Below the pieces are notes generated by a model, which had not been told where the DNA came from, did no database searches, and saw only the letters and a list, made by a program, of their open reading frames with translations. 9,410 nucleotides of DNA, from positions 2,099 to 11,508 of the forward strand of contig DBME01000334.1 of assembly GCA_002298155.1 (NCBI GenBank), in the 5' to 3' direction. This document shows positions 1-5,991 of this stretch, one piece after another. The position numbers and the translations under genes were made by a program. Source of the stretch: Holophagaceae bacterium UBA706 (GTDB lineage Bacteria > Acidobacteriota > Holophagae > Holophagales > Holophagaceae). Each line of letters starts with the position of its first letter. Position 1 is the first letter of the stretch.

Positions 1-773
1 AAGCGGGTGACGCTGTCCATCATCATGAGGACGTCCTTGCCCTGCTTCATGAAGAATTCCGCCACGGCCATGCCGGCCAGGGCGCAGCGCAGGCGCAGGA
101 GGGGGGTCTGGTCGCTGGTGGCCACCACCACGACGCTGCGGGCGAGGCCCTCGGGGCCCAGGTCGTTGTCGATGAACTCGCGCAGCTCGCGGCCGCGTTC
201 CCCCACCAGGGCGATGACGTTCACCTGGGCGGAGGTGTTCCGGGCGATCATGCCCATGAGGGTGGACTTGCCCACGCCCGAGCCGGAGAAGATGCCGATG
301 CGCTGGCCCTTGCCCAGGGTCAGGAGGCCGTCGATGGACCGCACACCCGTGGCCAGCACCTCGGAGATGCGGCGGCGCTGCATGGGATTGGGGGGATGGC
401 CGTGGATGGGGATCCGGTCCTCCACCTCGATGGGGGGGCCTCCGTCCAGGGGCCGGCCCAGGGGGTCGATGACCCGGCCCAGGAGGGCGTTGGACACGGG
501 CAGTTCGGGCAGGTGGCCCTGGGCCTCGACGGTGAGGCCGGGGCGCACGCCTTCAATGTTCTCCACGGGCATGAGGAGGACCTGCTGGTCTTGGAAGCCC
601 ACCACCTCGGCGATGACCTGTCGGCCGTCGGGCATGTGGATGGCCATCTGTTCGCCCACGGAGCCTTCGGGCCCCCGGGATTCCACCACCAGGCCCACGA
701 CCTTGGAAACCCGCCCCAGGACATCGCCCGGGGGAAGCTTCTTGACCTCCTGGGCCAGGGACGTGAGGTCCAT
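1..773 (-). CDS. fliI: Flagellar export ATPase FliI (N-terminal 257 residues; runs off left edge)
   Basis: FliI is the cytoplasmic ATPase of the flagellar type III export apparatus. It is related to the F1 beta subunit, forms a ring at the export gate and helps unload and deliver export substrates. I translated the minus strand from the ATG at 773. The protein opens MDLTSLAQEVKKLPPGD and continues with an F1-type beta-barrel domain to about residue 90. The segment GRVIDPLGRPLDG (99-111) is typical of the family. The Walker A loop GSGVGKST lies at 164-171, GERGREL at 191-197, and the Walker B strand VLMMMDS at 248-254, leading into VTR at the edge. Family members are usually about 440 residues, so the C-terminal ~40% is missing only because the window ends. 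The start overlaps the fliH stop by one base (TGATG), and GGGAAGAG sits five bases upstream, suggesting translational coupling to fliH. Flagellar rather than virulence-type assignment rests on the neighbours. Confidence 0.96.
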   Translation of the reverse strand, partial: MDLTSLAQEVKKLPPGDVLGRVSKVVGLVVESRGPEGSVGEQMAIHMPDGRQVIAEVVGFQDQQVLLMPVENIEGVRPGLTVEAQGHLPELPVSNALLGRVIDPLGRPLDGGPPIEVEDRIPIHGHPPNPMQRRRISEVLATGVRSIDGLLTLGKGQRIGIFSGSGVGKSTLMGMIARNTSAQVNVIALVGERGRELREFIDNDLGPEGLARSVVVVATSDQTPLLRLRCALAGMAVAEFFMKQGKDVLMMMDSVTR

Positions 774-1516
774 CAGCGCTCTTCCCGTTCGCGGTACTTC
801 TGGATGAGCTCCAGGAGGCGGAGGCGGCGGCGCTCCACGGTGGCGTCCAGTACGCCCGCGGCGCTTTCCACGCGCAGGCTGCCCCGGGTCAGGCTTTCGT
901 CCTCGCGCAGGGTGACGCCGGGGTAGTTTCGGGCGCTGTCGCCCAGTTCCTCGAGGTCACGGGGGTTCAGCAGAACGGTGATGCCGGGGCGGCCCCCGGG
1001 CTGGGGATCGCCTTCGGGGAAGGGGTGCGACTCCAGGATGCTTTCCAGGAGGGGGCGCACGGTCTGGATGCCCTGCTCGATCTCGCGGCCCGCCAGGTAC
1101 TCGGCCATGGCCAGGGTCAGCCCCAGGAGTTCGTCCTGGGCGGCCCGGCCCATGAGGGAGAGGGAACCGGAGAGGTCGGCCAGGGCTTTGTCCAGGCGCT
1201 GGATCTGGGCGATGTACTGGCTCTCGCCGAAGGTGCGGCCCTCGGCCTCGCCGGCCTGGAAGCCCTCCTCGTAGGCGCGCCGGGCCACGTCCTGGGCGTC
1301 CCGCTCGGCCTGCTGCATCTTCTGATAGATGATCTGGTCGCAGGAGGCCAGGCGCCGGGCATCCTCCTCGGGGGAGGTGAGGTTGGCGGAGAGGGGCTCG
1401 TCGTCGCCGGTGTCGTCCTCGTCCAGGGAGACGGAGTACTGGGCGGCGAAGTAGGGGAAGGCCTCGATGGCCTCCAGGTCCACCTTCCGGGCGGGGATGA
1501 CGCGGTCAGCTGACAT
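773..1516 (-). CDS. fliH: Flagellar assembly protein FliH (export ATPase regulator)
   Basis: FliH is the peripheral stator of the flagellar export apparatus. It dimerises, binds the N-terminus of FliI, holds the ATPase in check and links it to the C-ring. The 247-residue product is of usual family length. The N-terminus (1-60) has a very acidic stretch around residues 32-40 (DEDDTGDDE). The helical core, about 60-165, is rich in E, Q, A and R. Within it, glycines fall every fourth residue at 85, 89, 93 and 97, which is the GxxxG repeat hallmark of FliH. The C-terminal domain contains GITVLLNPRDLEEL (178-191) and RGSLRVESAAGVLDATVERR (211-230), matching the conserved FliH/YscL segment in which an acidic residue precedes ATVE. 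The start overlaps the fliG end by 11 bases, with GGAGG eight bases upstream. FliH sequences diverge widely, but the order fliG-fliH-fliI makes the assignment firm. Confidence 0.93.
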   Translation of the reverse strand: MSADRVIPARKVDLEAIEAFPYFAAQYSVSLDEDDTGDDEPLSANLTSPEEDARRLASCDQIIYQKMQQAERDAQDVARRAYEEGFQAGEAEGRTFGESQYIAQIQRLDKALADLSGSLSLMGRAAQDELLGLTLAMAEYLAGREIEQGIQTVRPLLESILESHPFPEGDPQPGGRPGITVLLNPRDLEELGDSARNYPGVTLREDESLTRGSLRVESAAGVLDATVERRRLRLLELIQKYREREER

Positions 1517-2510
1517 AGTCGTCGCCTCCGCCGCCGCCGATGCTGATGACGCCTTCCTCTTCCAGCTGCCGGACGATTTCCACGATCTCGTGCTGGGCCT
1601 TCTCCACGTCCTTGAGCTTCACCGGGCCCATGAATTCCATTTCCTCCTTCATGAGCTCCACGGCGCGGCTGGACATGTTGCGGAAGAACTGGTTGCGCAG
1701 CTCCTCGCTGGTGCCCTTGAGGGCGGTGGTGAGGGACTTCTTGTCCACGCGCTTGAGGATCTCGGCGATGCCCAGGTCGTCGATGAGCAGGATGTCGTCG
1801 AAGACGAACATGAGGTCGCGGATGCTGGCGGCCAGCTGGGGGTTCTCGTTCTCGATCTTCTCCAGCACCACGCGGCCCGTGGTGCGGTCCATGCGGTTGA
1901 AGAGCTCGGCCACGGCCCGGACGCCGCCGTAGGCTTCCGTGGCGAAGGAGCCCAGGGCCTCCAGCTTCTGTTCGAGGATGAGCGAGATGCGGCGCACCAC
2001 CTCGGGGCTGATCTCCTGGAGGTTGGCCATGCGCATGGCCACGTCGGCCCGCAGGGCCTCGGGGAGGCTGGCGATGAGGTCCCCGGCCTGGGAGGCGTTG
2101 AGGTGGGCCAGGATGAGGGCGATGGTCTGGGGGTGCTCGTTCTGGATGAACTTGGAGAGCTGCTGGGGGTTGGCCCGCTCGATGCTGGAGAAGCCGGCGG
2201 AGGATTCCAGGGCCTTGGTGAGCCGGTCGATGATCTTCCGGGCGGCCTCGGGGCCCACGGACTTGATGAGCAGCTTCTTGGCGTATTCGATGCCGCCCTG
2301 GGCGATGTAGGTCTTGGCCAGGGTCATGGTGTGGAATTCCTCCAGCACGTCGTCAGCCGTTTCGGGCTGGACGTGCTTGGTGAGGGCGATCTCCTTGGAG
2401 ATGTTCTGGATCTCGTCCTCTTCCAGGAACTTGAAGATGCTGGAGGCGGTCTCGTCGCCCAGGGCGACCATCAGGACCGCGGCTTTCTGCGCGCCGGAAA
2501 GTTTGCTCAT
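1506..2510 (-). CDS. fliG: Flagellar motor switch protein FliG
   Basis: FliG forms the upper C-ring of the rotor. Its N-terminal domain holds FliF, its middle domain binds FliM, and its C-terminal domain meets the MotA stator to make torque. The 334 residues span the full family length. The N-domain opens with SGAQKAAVLMVALGDE. The middle domain carries the EHPQT FliM-binding motif at 125-129. The C-domain has the MFxF hinge motif (MFVF, 234-237). The torque-helix charged positions appear conserved by my hand alignment to E. coli FliG: K265, R282, E289, E290 and K298, against K264, R281, D288, D289 and R297. The protein ends in a five-glycine acidic tail (GGGGGDDYVS). The ATG lies one base after the fliF stop, preceded by GGAG at a five-base spacing, so it is probably coupled to fliF. 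All key motor residues look intact, so it should be functional. Confidence 0.98.
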   Translation of the reverse strand: MSKLSGAQKAAVLMVALGDETASSIFKFLEEDEIQNISKEIALTKHVQPETADDVLEEFHTMTLAKTYIAQGGIEYAKKLLIKSVGPEAARKIIDRLTKALESSAGFSSIERANPQQLSKFIQNEHPQTIALILAHLNASQAGDLIASLPEALRADVAMRMANLQEISPEVVRRISLILEQKLEALGSFATEAYGGVRAVAELFNRMDRTTGRVVLEKIENENPQLAASIRDLMFVFDDILLIDDLGIAEILKRVDKKSLTTALKGTSEELRNQFFRNMSSRAVELMKEEMEFMGPVKLKDVEKAQHEIVEIVRQLEEEGVISIGGGGGDDYVS

Positions 2511-2511
2511 G

Positions 2512-4194
2512 CTATCTCCCGTCCTCGATCATCCAGGACCGCACCAGGGAGGCCACGGTCTCGGCGTCGGACAGGACGCTTTCCTGGATACGCTTCTTGA
2601 TGAGGGAGCGGCGCTGGGCTTCCGGTGCCGAGGAGGCCCCTTCGGCGTTGAGCTCGGCTTCGATCTCCGATTCCAGCTCGGCCATGGACTTCAGGGGCGT
2701 GAACTTGCGGGGGGCGCCGGGGGAGCCGGGCTCGCCCGTGCCGGCGCCTTCCGCGCGAACGCGCAGGGGGGCGGGACGGTTGAGGGCGGAGGAGAGGCGC
2801 TTGAGCATGGGCAGGATGATGAGGAAGAAGACGACCACCCCAAGGATGATGTAGCCGAGCTTGGGCGCCAGCTCCCATCCCAGGTTGATCCACTTCTGTT
2901 GCCGGGCCTCCTGCTCCTCCTTGGGGTTCACGGTGGAGGCGAAGGGCATGTTCTCCACTGTCAATTCATCACCGCGCTTGGGCTGGAGCCCCACGGCGGC
3001 GGCCACCTGGTCGCGGATCTTCTTGAGCTCCTCCGCGGTGCGGGGGGCCGTCTTCTCCACCGGGTTGCCCTTGGCGTCCTTGTCCCATTTGGATGAATCG
3101 TCCACGATCACGGCCAGGGACAGGCGGCGCACGTTGCCGGGGGCCTGGTCCACGGACTTGACGGTCTTGGAGATCTCGAAGCGGGTGTTGGTCTCCTCCT
3201 TGTGGCGGGTGTCGGTGCCGGGCTGGGCGCCGGTGGTCCCGTTGATGGGGGGGACGTTGGAGGGGGTGCCGGGGACGCCGGCCACGCCGTCGCGCTTGTT
3301 CTCATCCTCCTTCATGACCTTGGTCTCCCGCTCCACCTGGCCGGCGGGGTCGAAGGTCTCGGAATTGGTGCGGACCTTGTCGAAGTCCAGGTCGATGCGG
3401 GCGGTGGCCCGCACCTTGCCGATGCCCACCACCGGCTCCAGGAGCTCGGTGACCTGGCGGATGAGGTGCTCCTCCTCCTCGCGCTGGGCCTTCTTCTGCA
3501 CGTCCGAGGCGCCCACGGAGGGGTCCCGGCCCGTGCGGGAGAGGATGCGGCTGTACTGGTCGATGACCACCACCTGGTCGGGCTTGAGCCCTTCCACGCT
3601 GGCGGCCACGAGGTTGACGATGGCCTGGGTGTTCTCGTCGGGCAGGACCCGGCCGCCCTTGAGCTTGAGCAGGACCGAGGCCTTGGCCTCCTCCTTCTCC
3701 GTGGCGAAGGGGCTGTCGTTCATGGGGGAGATGTGCACCGTGGCCCCGGCCACCTGCTGGAGGCTCATGATGGTCTTGGCGAGGTCGCTTTCCAGGGCCC
3801 GGCGGTACTGGATCTTCTGGGTGAAGTCGGTGGTGGTGAGGCTGGGGTTCTCCAGCTTGTCGAAGCCGATGCCCTCGCCCTGGGGGAGGCCGTCCCCGGC
3901 GAACTTGAGGCGCAGCTCACCCACCCGGGCCTCGGGCACGCTGACCGTGCGCTGGTCCTGGCTGAGCTCATAATTGATGTTCTGCTTCTTGAGCTCTTCA
4001 ACGATCCGGTTGGCGTCCGTGGGGGGAAGGTTGCTGAAAAGCACCTTCATCTTGTCCTGCCCGGCCCAGATCCCGAAGCCGATGAGGACCAGGAGCACCG
4101 TCAAGGTGATGGCGGCGACCATTCCCTTCTGGGTGGCCGTCATGCCCTCGAAGGCCTTGGTGAACTGGGATGTCGCGCTGCTTTCGTCGGCCAT
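2512..4194 (-). CDS. fliF: Flagellar MS-ring protein FliF
   Basis: FliF oligomerises in the inner membrane to form the MS ring. This ring is the base for rod and rotor assembly and houses the export gate. The 560-residue product has a short cytoplasmic N-terminus and a first membrane helix at about 25-44. A large periplasmic part follows (about 45-446) with ring-building motifs: VLFSNLPPTDANRIVEELKK (51-70), then KIQYRRALESDLAKTI (127-142). The linker contains the typical GVPGTPSNVPP (306-316). The second membrane helix is at about 447-464. The cytoplasmic tail ends at 541-560 with the FliG-binding helix, including VASLVRSWMIEDGR (547-560). The start is supported by AAAGGA shortly upstream at a usual spacing, in the 31-base gap after fliE. 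Nothing seems missing from the family architecture. Confidence 0.98.
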   Translation of the reverse strand: MADESSATSQFTKAFEGMTATQKGMVAAITLTVLLVLIGFGIWAGQDKMKVLFSNLPPTDANRIVEELKKQNINYELSQDQRTVSVPEARVGELRLKFAGDGLPQGEGIGFDKLENPSLTTTDFTQKIQYRRALESDLAKTIMSLQQVAGATVHISPMNDSPFATEKEEAKASVLLKLKGGRVLPDENTQAIVNLVAASVEGLKPDQVVVIDQYSRILSRTGRDPSVGASDVQKKAQREEEEHLIRQVTELLEPVVGIGKVRATARIDLDFDKVRTNSETFDPAGQVERETKVMKEDENKRDGVAGVPGTPSNVPPINGTTGAQPGTDTRHKEETNTRFEISKTVKSVDQAPGNVRRLSLAVIVDDSSKWDKDAKGNPVEKTAPRTAEELKKIRDQVAAAVGLQPKRGDELTVENMPFASTVNPKEEQEARQQKWINLGWELAPKLGYIILGVVVFFLIILPMLKRLSSALNRPAPLRVRAEGAGTGEPGSPGAPRKFTPLKSMAELESEIEAELNAEGASSAPEAQRRSLIKKRIQESVLSDAETVASLVRSWMIEDGR

Positions 4195-4225
4195 GATGTC
4201 CTTTCGATGGCCGGAAAGCTAAGCG

Positions 4226-4540
4226 TCACATCTGCATGCGCATCACTTCGCGGTATGCGTCCACCAGCTTGGAACGGACGGCCATCATCATCTGGAAGCT
4301 GACATCAGCCTTCTGGACCGCCAGAATCGCCGTGTGCATGTCAGTGGAGTTTCCACTTATCAAGTTCCGTGCCTCTTGTTCGGAGGTGTGCTGGGCTTCG
4401 CTCACTTCCTGAAGGGCCTGCTTCAGGATGTCGGCGAACTGGGAGCCCTCGGCCGCGCCCTGGCCGGTGGCGGCAGGCTTCTGGGCGGCCTGGGCCAAGG
4501 CGTCTAGGGAGGGTAGCTGGCTGGGAATCATGGGGTCCAT
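4226..4540 (-). CDS. fliE: Flagellar hook-basal body complex protein FliE
   Basis: FliE joins the MS ring to the proximal rod and is among the first exported rod components. The 104-residue product matches the usual family size. Residues 1-32 are a poorly conserved, A/Q/P-rich leader. The conserved C-terminal half shows DMHTAILAVQKADVSFQMMM (67-86) and then VRSKLVDAYREVMRMQM (88-104), the FliE signature ending. I used the first ATG at 4540, which has AAGG eight bases upstream. An in-frame ATG three codons later (4531) is an alternative. Its position between flgC and fliF is the classical arrangement. It has 101 bp of non-coding DNA before it and 31 bp after it, so its translation is less tightly coupled than that of its neighbours. 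Confidence 0.96.
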   Translation of the reverse strand: MDPMIPSQLPSLDALAQAAQKPAATGQGAAEGSQFADILKQALQEVSEAQHTSEQEARNLISGNSTDMHTAILAVQKADVSFQMMMAVRSKLVDAYREVMRMQM

Positions 4541-4619
4541 GGGAGGAACCTTCGGTGGGGACGGGTTCAGGATGGGGTCTTCGGGGCCAGGGGGCCAGTC
4601 AGATTTCCGTCACTGATGC

Positions 4620-4650
4620 GTTACCGGGCTAAATTAGCCCATCAGGTAAC
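4620..4650 (-). other. Bulged stem-loop across the flgC stop codon
   Basis: Two nested inverted repeats are visible. The outer arms are GTTACC (4620-4625) and GGTAAC (4645-4650). The inner arms are GGGCTAA (4626-4632) and TTAGCCC (4634-4640), around a single central base. In the flgC transcript the inner arm would pair as GGGCU/AGCCC around a five-base AAUUU loop. The two stems are separated by a one-sided four-base bulge, UGAU, whose first three bases are exactly the flgC stop codon. No U-run follows on the minus strand, so this is not a standard intrinsic terminator. It could be a processing or stability element in the operon mRNA, or a DNA palindrome bound by a regulator. The structure is seen in sequence; its function is unknown. 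Confidence 0.6.
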
Positions 4651-5067
4651 TCGAAGCAAATCCTGGGCCGATAATGTCATGGTGCGGACCGAACGCACGA
4701 CCGCCGCGTTGGCGTCGAAGCCCCGGCTGGCCTCCGTGAGGTTCACCATCTCCTCCACGGGGTTGACGTTGGGATACTGGACGATGCCGTTGGCATCCGC
4801 GTCCGGGTGGCCGGGTTCGTACTTGGTGAGGAAGGGGTCGTTGGAGGCCGCCACCTGGGCGACCTTGACCCCGGTGAGGTCCACGCCGTCGTTGCTGTGG
4901 CCCATGGGGGCCACCTGGAACACGGCGTCCTTGCGGCGGAAGGGGCCGCCCTGGGGGGTGCGGGTGGTCTCGGCGTTGGCGATGTTGGCGGCGATGAGCT
5001 GGGCGCGCAGCCGCTGGGCCGCCAAGCCGGAGGCGGCGATGTCGTTGATGGCGTCGAAGGTGCTCAT
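4642..5067 (-). CDS. flgC: Flagellar basal-body rod protein FlgC
   Basis: FlgC is a proximal rod subunit exported through the flagellar type III system and assembled in the periplasm. The 141-residue product has the N-terminal rod motif SGLAAQRLRAQLIAANIANAETT (about 13-35). In FlgC this replaces the LANI(D/N)TPGY form of other rod proteins with NIANAETT. The conserved PNVNPVEEMVNLTEASRGFDAN segment lies near 98-119. The C-terminal helix ends LSAQDLLRVT and should pair with the N-terminal helix in the rod coiled coil. No signal peptide is present, as expected for a type III export substrate. The ATG shares its A with the flgB TAA stop (TAATG), and no clear Shine-Dalgarno sequence precedes it, so translation probably relies on re-initiation after flgB. 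The stop codon lies within a stem-loop described separately. Confidence 0.97.
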   Translation of the reverse strand: MSTFDAINDIAASGLAAQRLRAQLIAANIANAETTRTPQGGPFRRKDAVFQVAPMGHSNDGVDLTGVKVAQVAASNDPFLTKYEPGHPDADANGIVQYPNVNPVEEMVNLTEASRGFDANAAVVRSVRTMTLSAQDLLRVT

Positions 5068-5486
5068 TATTTGGCCGCGTCACGAATGGCGCCCAGCACG
5101 AGTTTGAGCTCGATCTGGGCGAGGTTGGAACTGAGGGTGTAGACGTTCTGGTTCTTGTTGAGGTTCATGGTCTCCCGGTCGAGATGCACGTCGTTGCCGT
5201 CGTTGCGCTCGGAGGAGATGTCCACCGGGTCCACGATGTCCAGGGGGGAGAGCCCCTGGTCGGTGTCCTGGAAGGCGCTGGGGGTGGAGGACCCGGGCGA
5301 AAACTGCCTATCGAGCTTCTCCATCTCCGTCCGGAAGGCGGCGGCGAAGTCGAAATCCTTGGTGTGGTAGCCCGGGGTGTCGATGTTGGCCAGGTTGGAG
5401 GCGATGAGGGACGCGCGGGTCGCCGCGAGGGACATGCCCTTGTTGGCCAACTGAATCATGGGATTGCGTGAAACGAGGTCGAACAT
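5067..5486 (-). CDS. flgB: Flagellar basal-body rod protein FlgB
   Basis: FlgB is a proximal rod subunit that sits next to FliE/FlgC and is secreted by the flagellar type III system. With the start at 5486 it has 139 residues. The rod-protein signature ASNLANIDTPGYHTKDFDF is at 29-47. DGNDV, near 96-100, matches the conserved FlgB block before the C-terminal helix (LDRETMNLNKNQNVYTLSSN). The frame stays open to an ATG at 5540. I rejected that start because family proteins begin close to MFDLVSRNPMI, and the 18 extra residues are arginine/proline-rich and contain a Shine-Dalgarno-like run. An AGGTG lies about five bases before the chosen ATG. This is the first gene of the operon seen here and is divergent from the STAS gene. 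It overlaps flgC by one base. Confidence 0.96.
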   Translation of the reverse strand: MFDLVSRNPMIQLANKGMSLAATRASLIASNLANIDTPGYHTKDFDFAAAFRTEMEKLDRQFSPGSSTPSAFQDTDQGLSPLDIVDPVDISSERNDGNDVHLDRETMNLNKNQNVYTLSSNLAQIELKLVLGAIRDAAK

Positions 5487-5528
5487 GGCGGCACCTGGTG
5501 GAGTGTCCGGCTTGGCACCCGGGTCACG

Positions 5529-5549
5529 CCTCCTTTGCATGGTTCATGC
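5529..5549 (-). promoter_or_regulatory. Palindrome followed by a strong Shine-Dalgarno-like sequence upstream of flgB
   Basis: A 13-bp perfect palindrome (GCATG, three-base centre, CATGC) occupies 5537-5549. Directly downstream on the minus strand is AAAGGAGG (5529-5536), a near-ideal anti-SD match. It ends 42 bases before the flgB ATG, too far to serve it directly. It could be a ribosome standby site or serve a short leader ORF. The palindrome could be an operator or simply chance. These sequences are directly visible; their role is inferred and weak. Confidence 0.3.
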
Positions 5550-5591
5550 CGCATCTCCGGCCGGGGCGGATTTTTCCTGTGCCGTTGTGGG

Positions 5592-5620
5592 TTGGGTTTG
5601 GGCGCGGGGGTTGCTAAACT
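5592..5620 (+). promoter_or_regulatory. Candidate sigma70-type promoter for the STAS-Omp85 pair
   Basis: TTGGGT at 5592-5597 (3 of 6 matches to TTGACA) and TAAACT at 5615-5620 (4 of 6 matches to TATAAT) are separated by exactly 17 bases. The -10 element lies about 25 bases before the STAS start codon, leaving a short leader. The T/A content here stands out from the GC-rich surroundings. Position and spacing are good but the match is moderate. Confidence 0.45.
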
Positions 5621-5633
5621 CCTGGTACATCGT

Positions 5634-5638
5634 GAGGA
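5634..5638 (+). promoter_or_regulatory. Ribosome binding site of the STAS gene
   Basis: GAGGA lies six bases before the ATG at 5645 and supports that start over any internal one. Confidence 0.7.
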
Positions 5639-5644
5639 ACGTCA

Positions 5645-5980
5645 ATGAACATCACCCATCGAAACCACCAGGGCATCACCATCGTCTATCCGGAGGGCAA
5701 GATCACCCTCGGGGACGGCGATCAGGAGCTGGGCGAGGCCGTGCGCACCATCCTCGAGCAGGGCGGCCGCCGCATCGTGCTTAACCTGAGCAAAGTCAGC
5801 TACCTGGATTCCTCGGGCGTGGGCGAGCTCGTGGGCTGCTACACCTCCATCAAGAACAAGGGTGGCGATCTCCGCATCTGCGGCATGAACTCCCGTATTT
5901 TCAACCTCATCACCATGACCAGCCTGCACTCGGTGTTCGAGGTGAAGGAAACGGAAGAAGAAGCGCTCGCCGGCTTCTGA
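5645..5980 (+). CDS. STAS-domain protein, anti-sigma-factor-antagonist type
   Basis: The 111-residue product is a single STAS domain of the SpoIIAA/RsbV class. Such proteins bind an anti-sigma kinase or other partner when unphosphorylated and release it when a conserved serine is phosphorylated, switching sigma factor or complex activity. The first strand is GITIVYPEGKITLG (10-23). The central strand and turn read RIVLNLSKVSYLDSSGVGEL (43-62), the hallmark motif. By alignment to B. subtilis SpoIIAA, S57 (second serine of DSSG) corresponds to the phosphorylated Ser58. Domain length is complete, with no extra domain, membrane segment or signal peptide. No anti-sigma kinase or sigma factor is in the window, so its partner is unknown. 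It is followed 11 bases later by an Omp85-family gene on the same strand, probably co-transcribed. It diverges from the flagellar operon. The family call is firm; the pathway is not known. Confidence 0.93.
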   Translation: MNITHRNHQGITIVYPEGKITLGDGDQELGEAVRTILEQGGRRIVLNLSKVSYLDSSGVGELVGCYTSIKNKGGDLRICGMNSRIFNLITMTSLHSVFEVKETEEEALAGF

Positions 5981-5991
5981 TCCGGACCCAG

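Larger units (their letters stand above)
5487..5644. promoter_or_regulatory. Divergent intergenic region between the flagellar operon and the STAS gene
   Basis: These 158 bp must contain the start signals for the rightward STAS-Omp85 pair and probably for the leftward flagellar operon. On the plus strand there is a candidate sigma70 promoter and a good ribosome binding site, listed separately. On the minus strand I looked for sigma54 (GG-N10-GC) and sigma28-type elements and found no convincing match. A TTGACG near 5640-5645 lacks a well-placed -10 element. A small perfect palindrome and an AAAGGAGG run on the flagellar strand, at 5529-5549, are the only other structures noted. A region of this size could also hold regulator binding sites that cannot be recognised by eye. 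Confidence 0.55.

Noticed and set aside
7..807. Plus-strand open frame opposite fliI, and the minus-strand frame at 320-724
   Set aside because: The correct minus-strand frame gives Walker A and B motifs of FliI; these alternatives are R/P/S-rich shadows.
1467..2600. Long plus-strand open frame (377 codons) antisense to fliG
   Set aside because: It is a shadow of fliG in GC-rich DNA. Its translation is low-complexity (L/G/V/D/H-rich), has no family motif, and fliG is unambiguous.
3202..4302. Plus-strand open frame (366 codons) antisense to fliF
   Set aside because: Same type of GC-rich antisense shadow; composition is repetitive L/G/D/H/V, and fliF shows full-length conserved motifs.
5487..5540. 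Longer FlgB start at 5540 (18 extra residues)
   Set aside because: The extension is R/P-rich, contains the AAAGGAGG run in its first codons, and FlgB proteins normally begin at the MFDLVSRNPMI position.
5556..5575. GC hairpin plus five Ts resembling a plus-strand terminator
   Set aside because: The stem is only four base pairs with a seven-base loop, and no plus-strand gene precedes it.
5562..5588. Possible sigma54 (-24/-12) element on the minus strand
   Set aside because: The GG and GC dinucleotides are 14 bases apart instead of 10.
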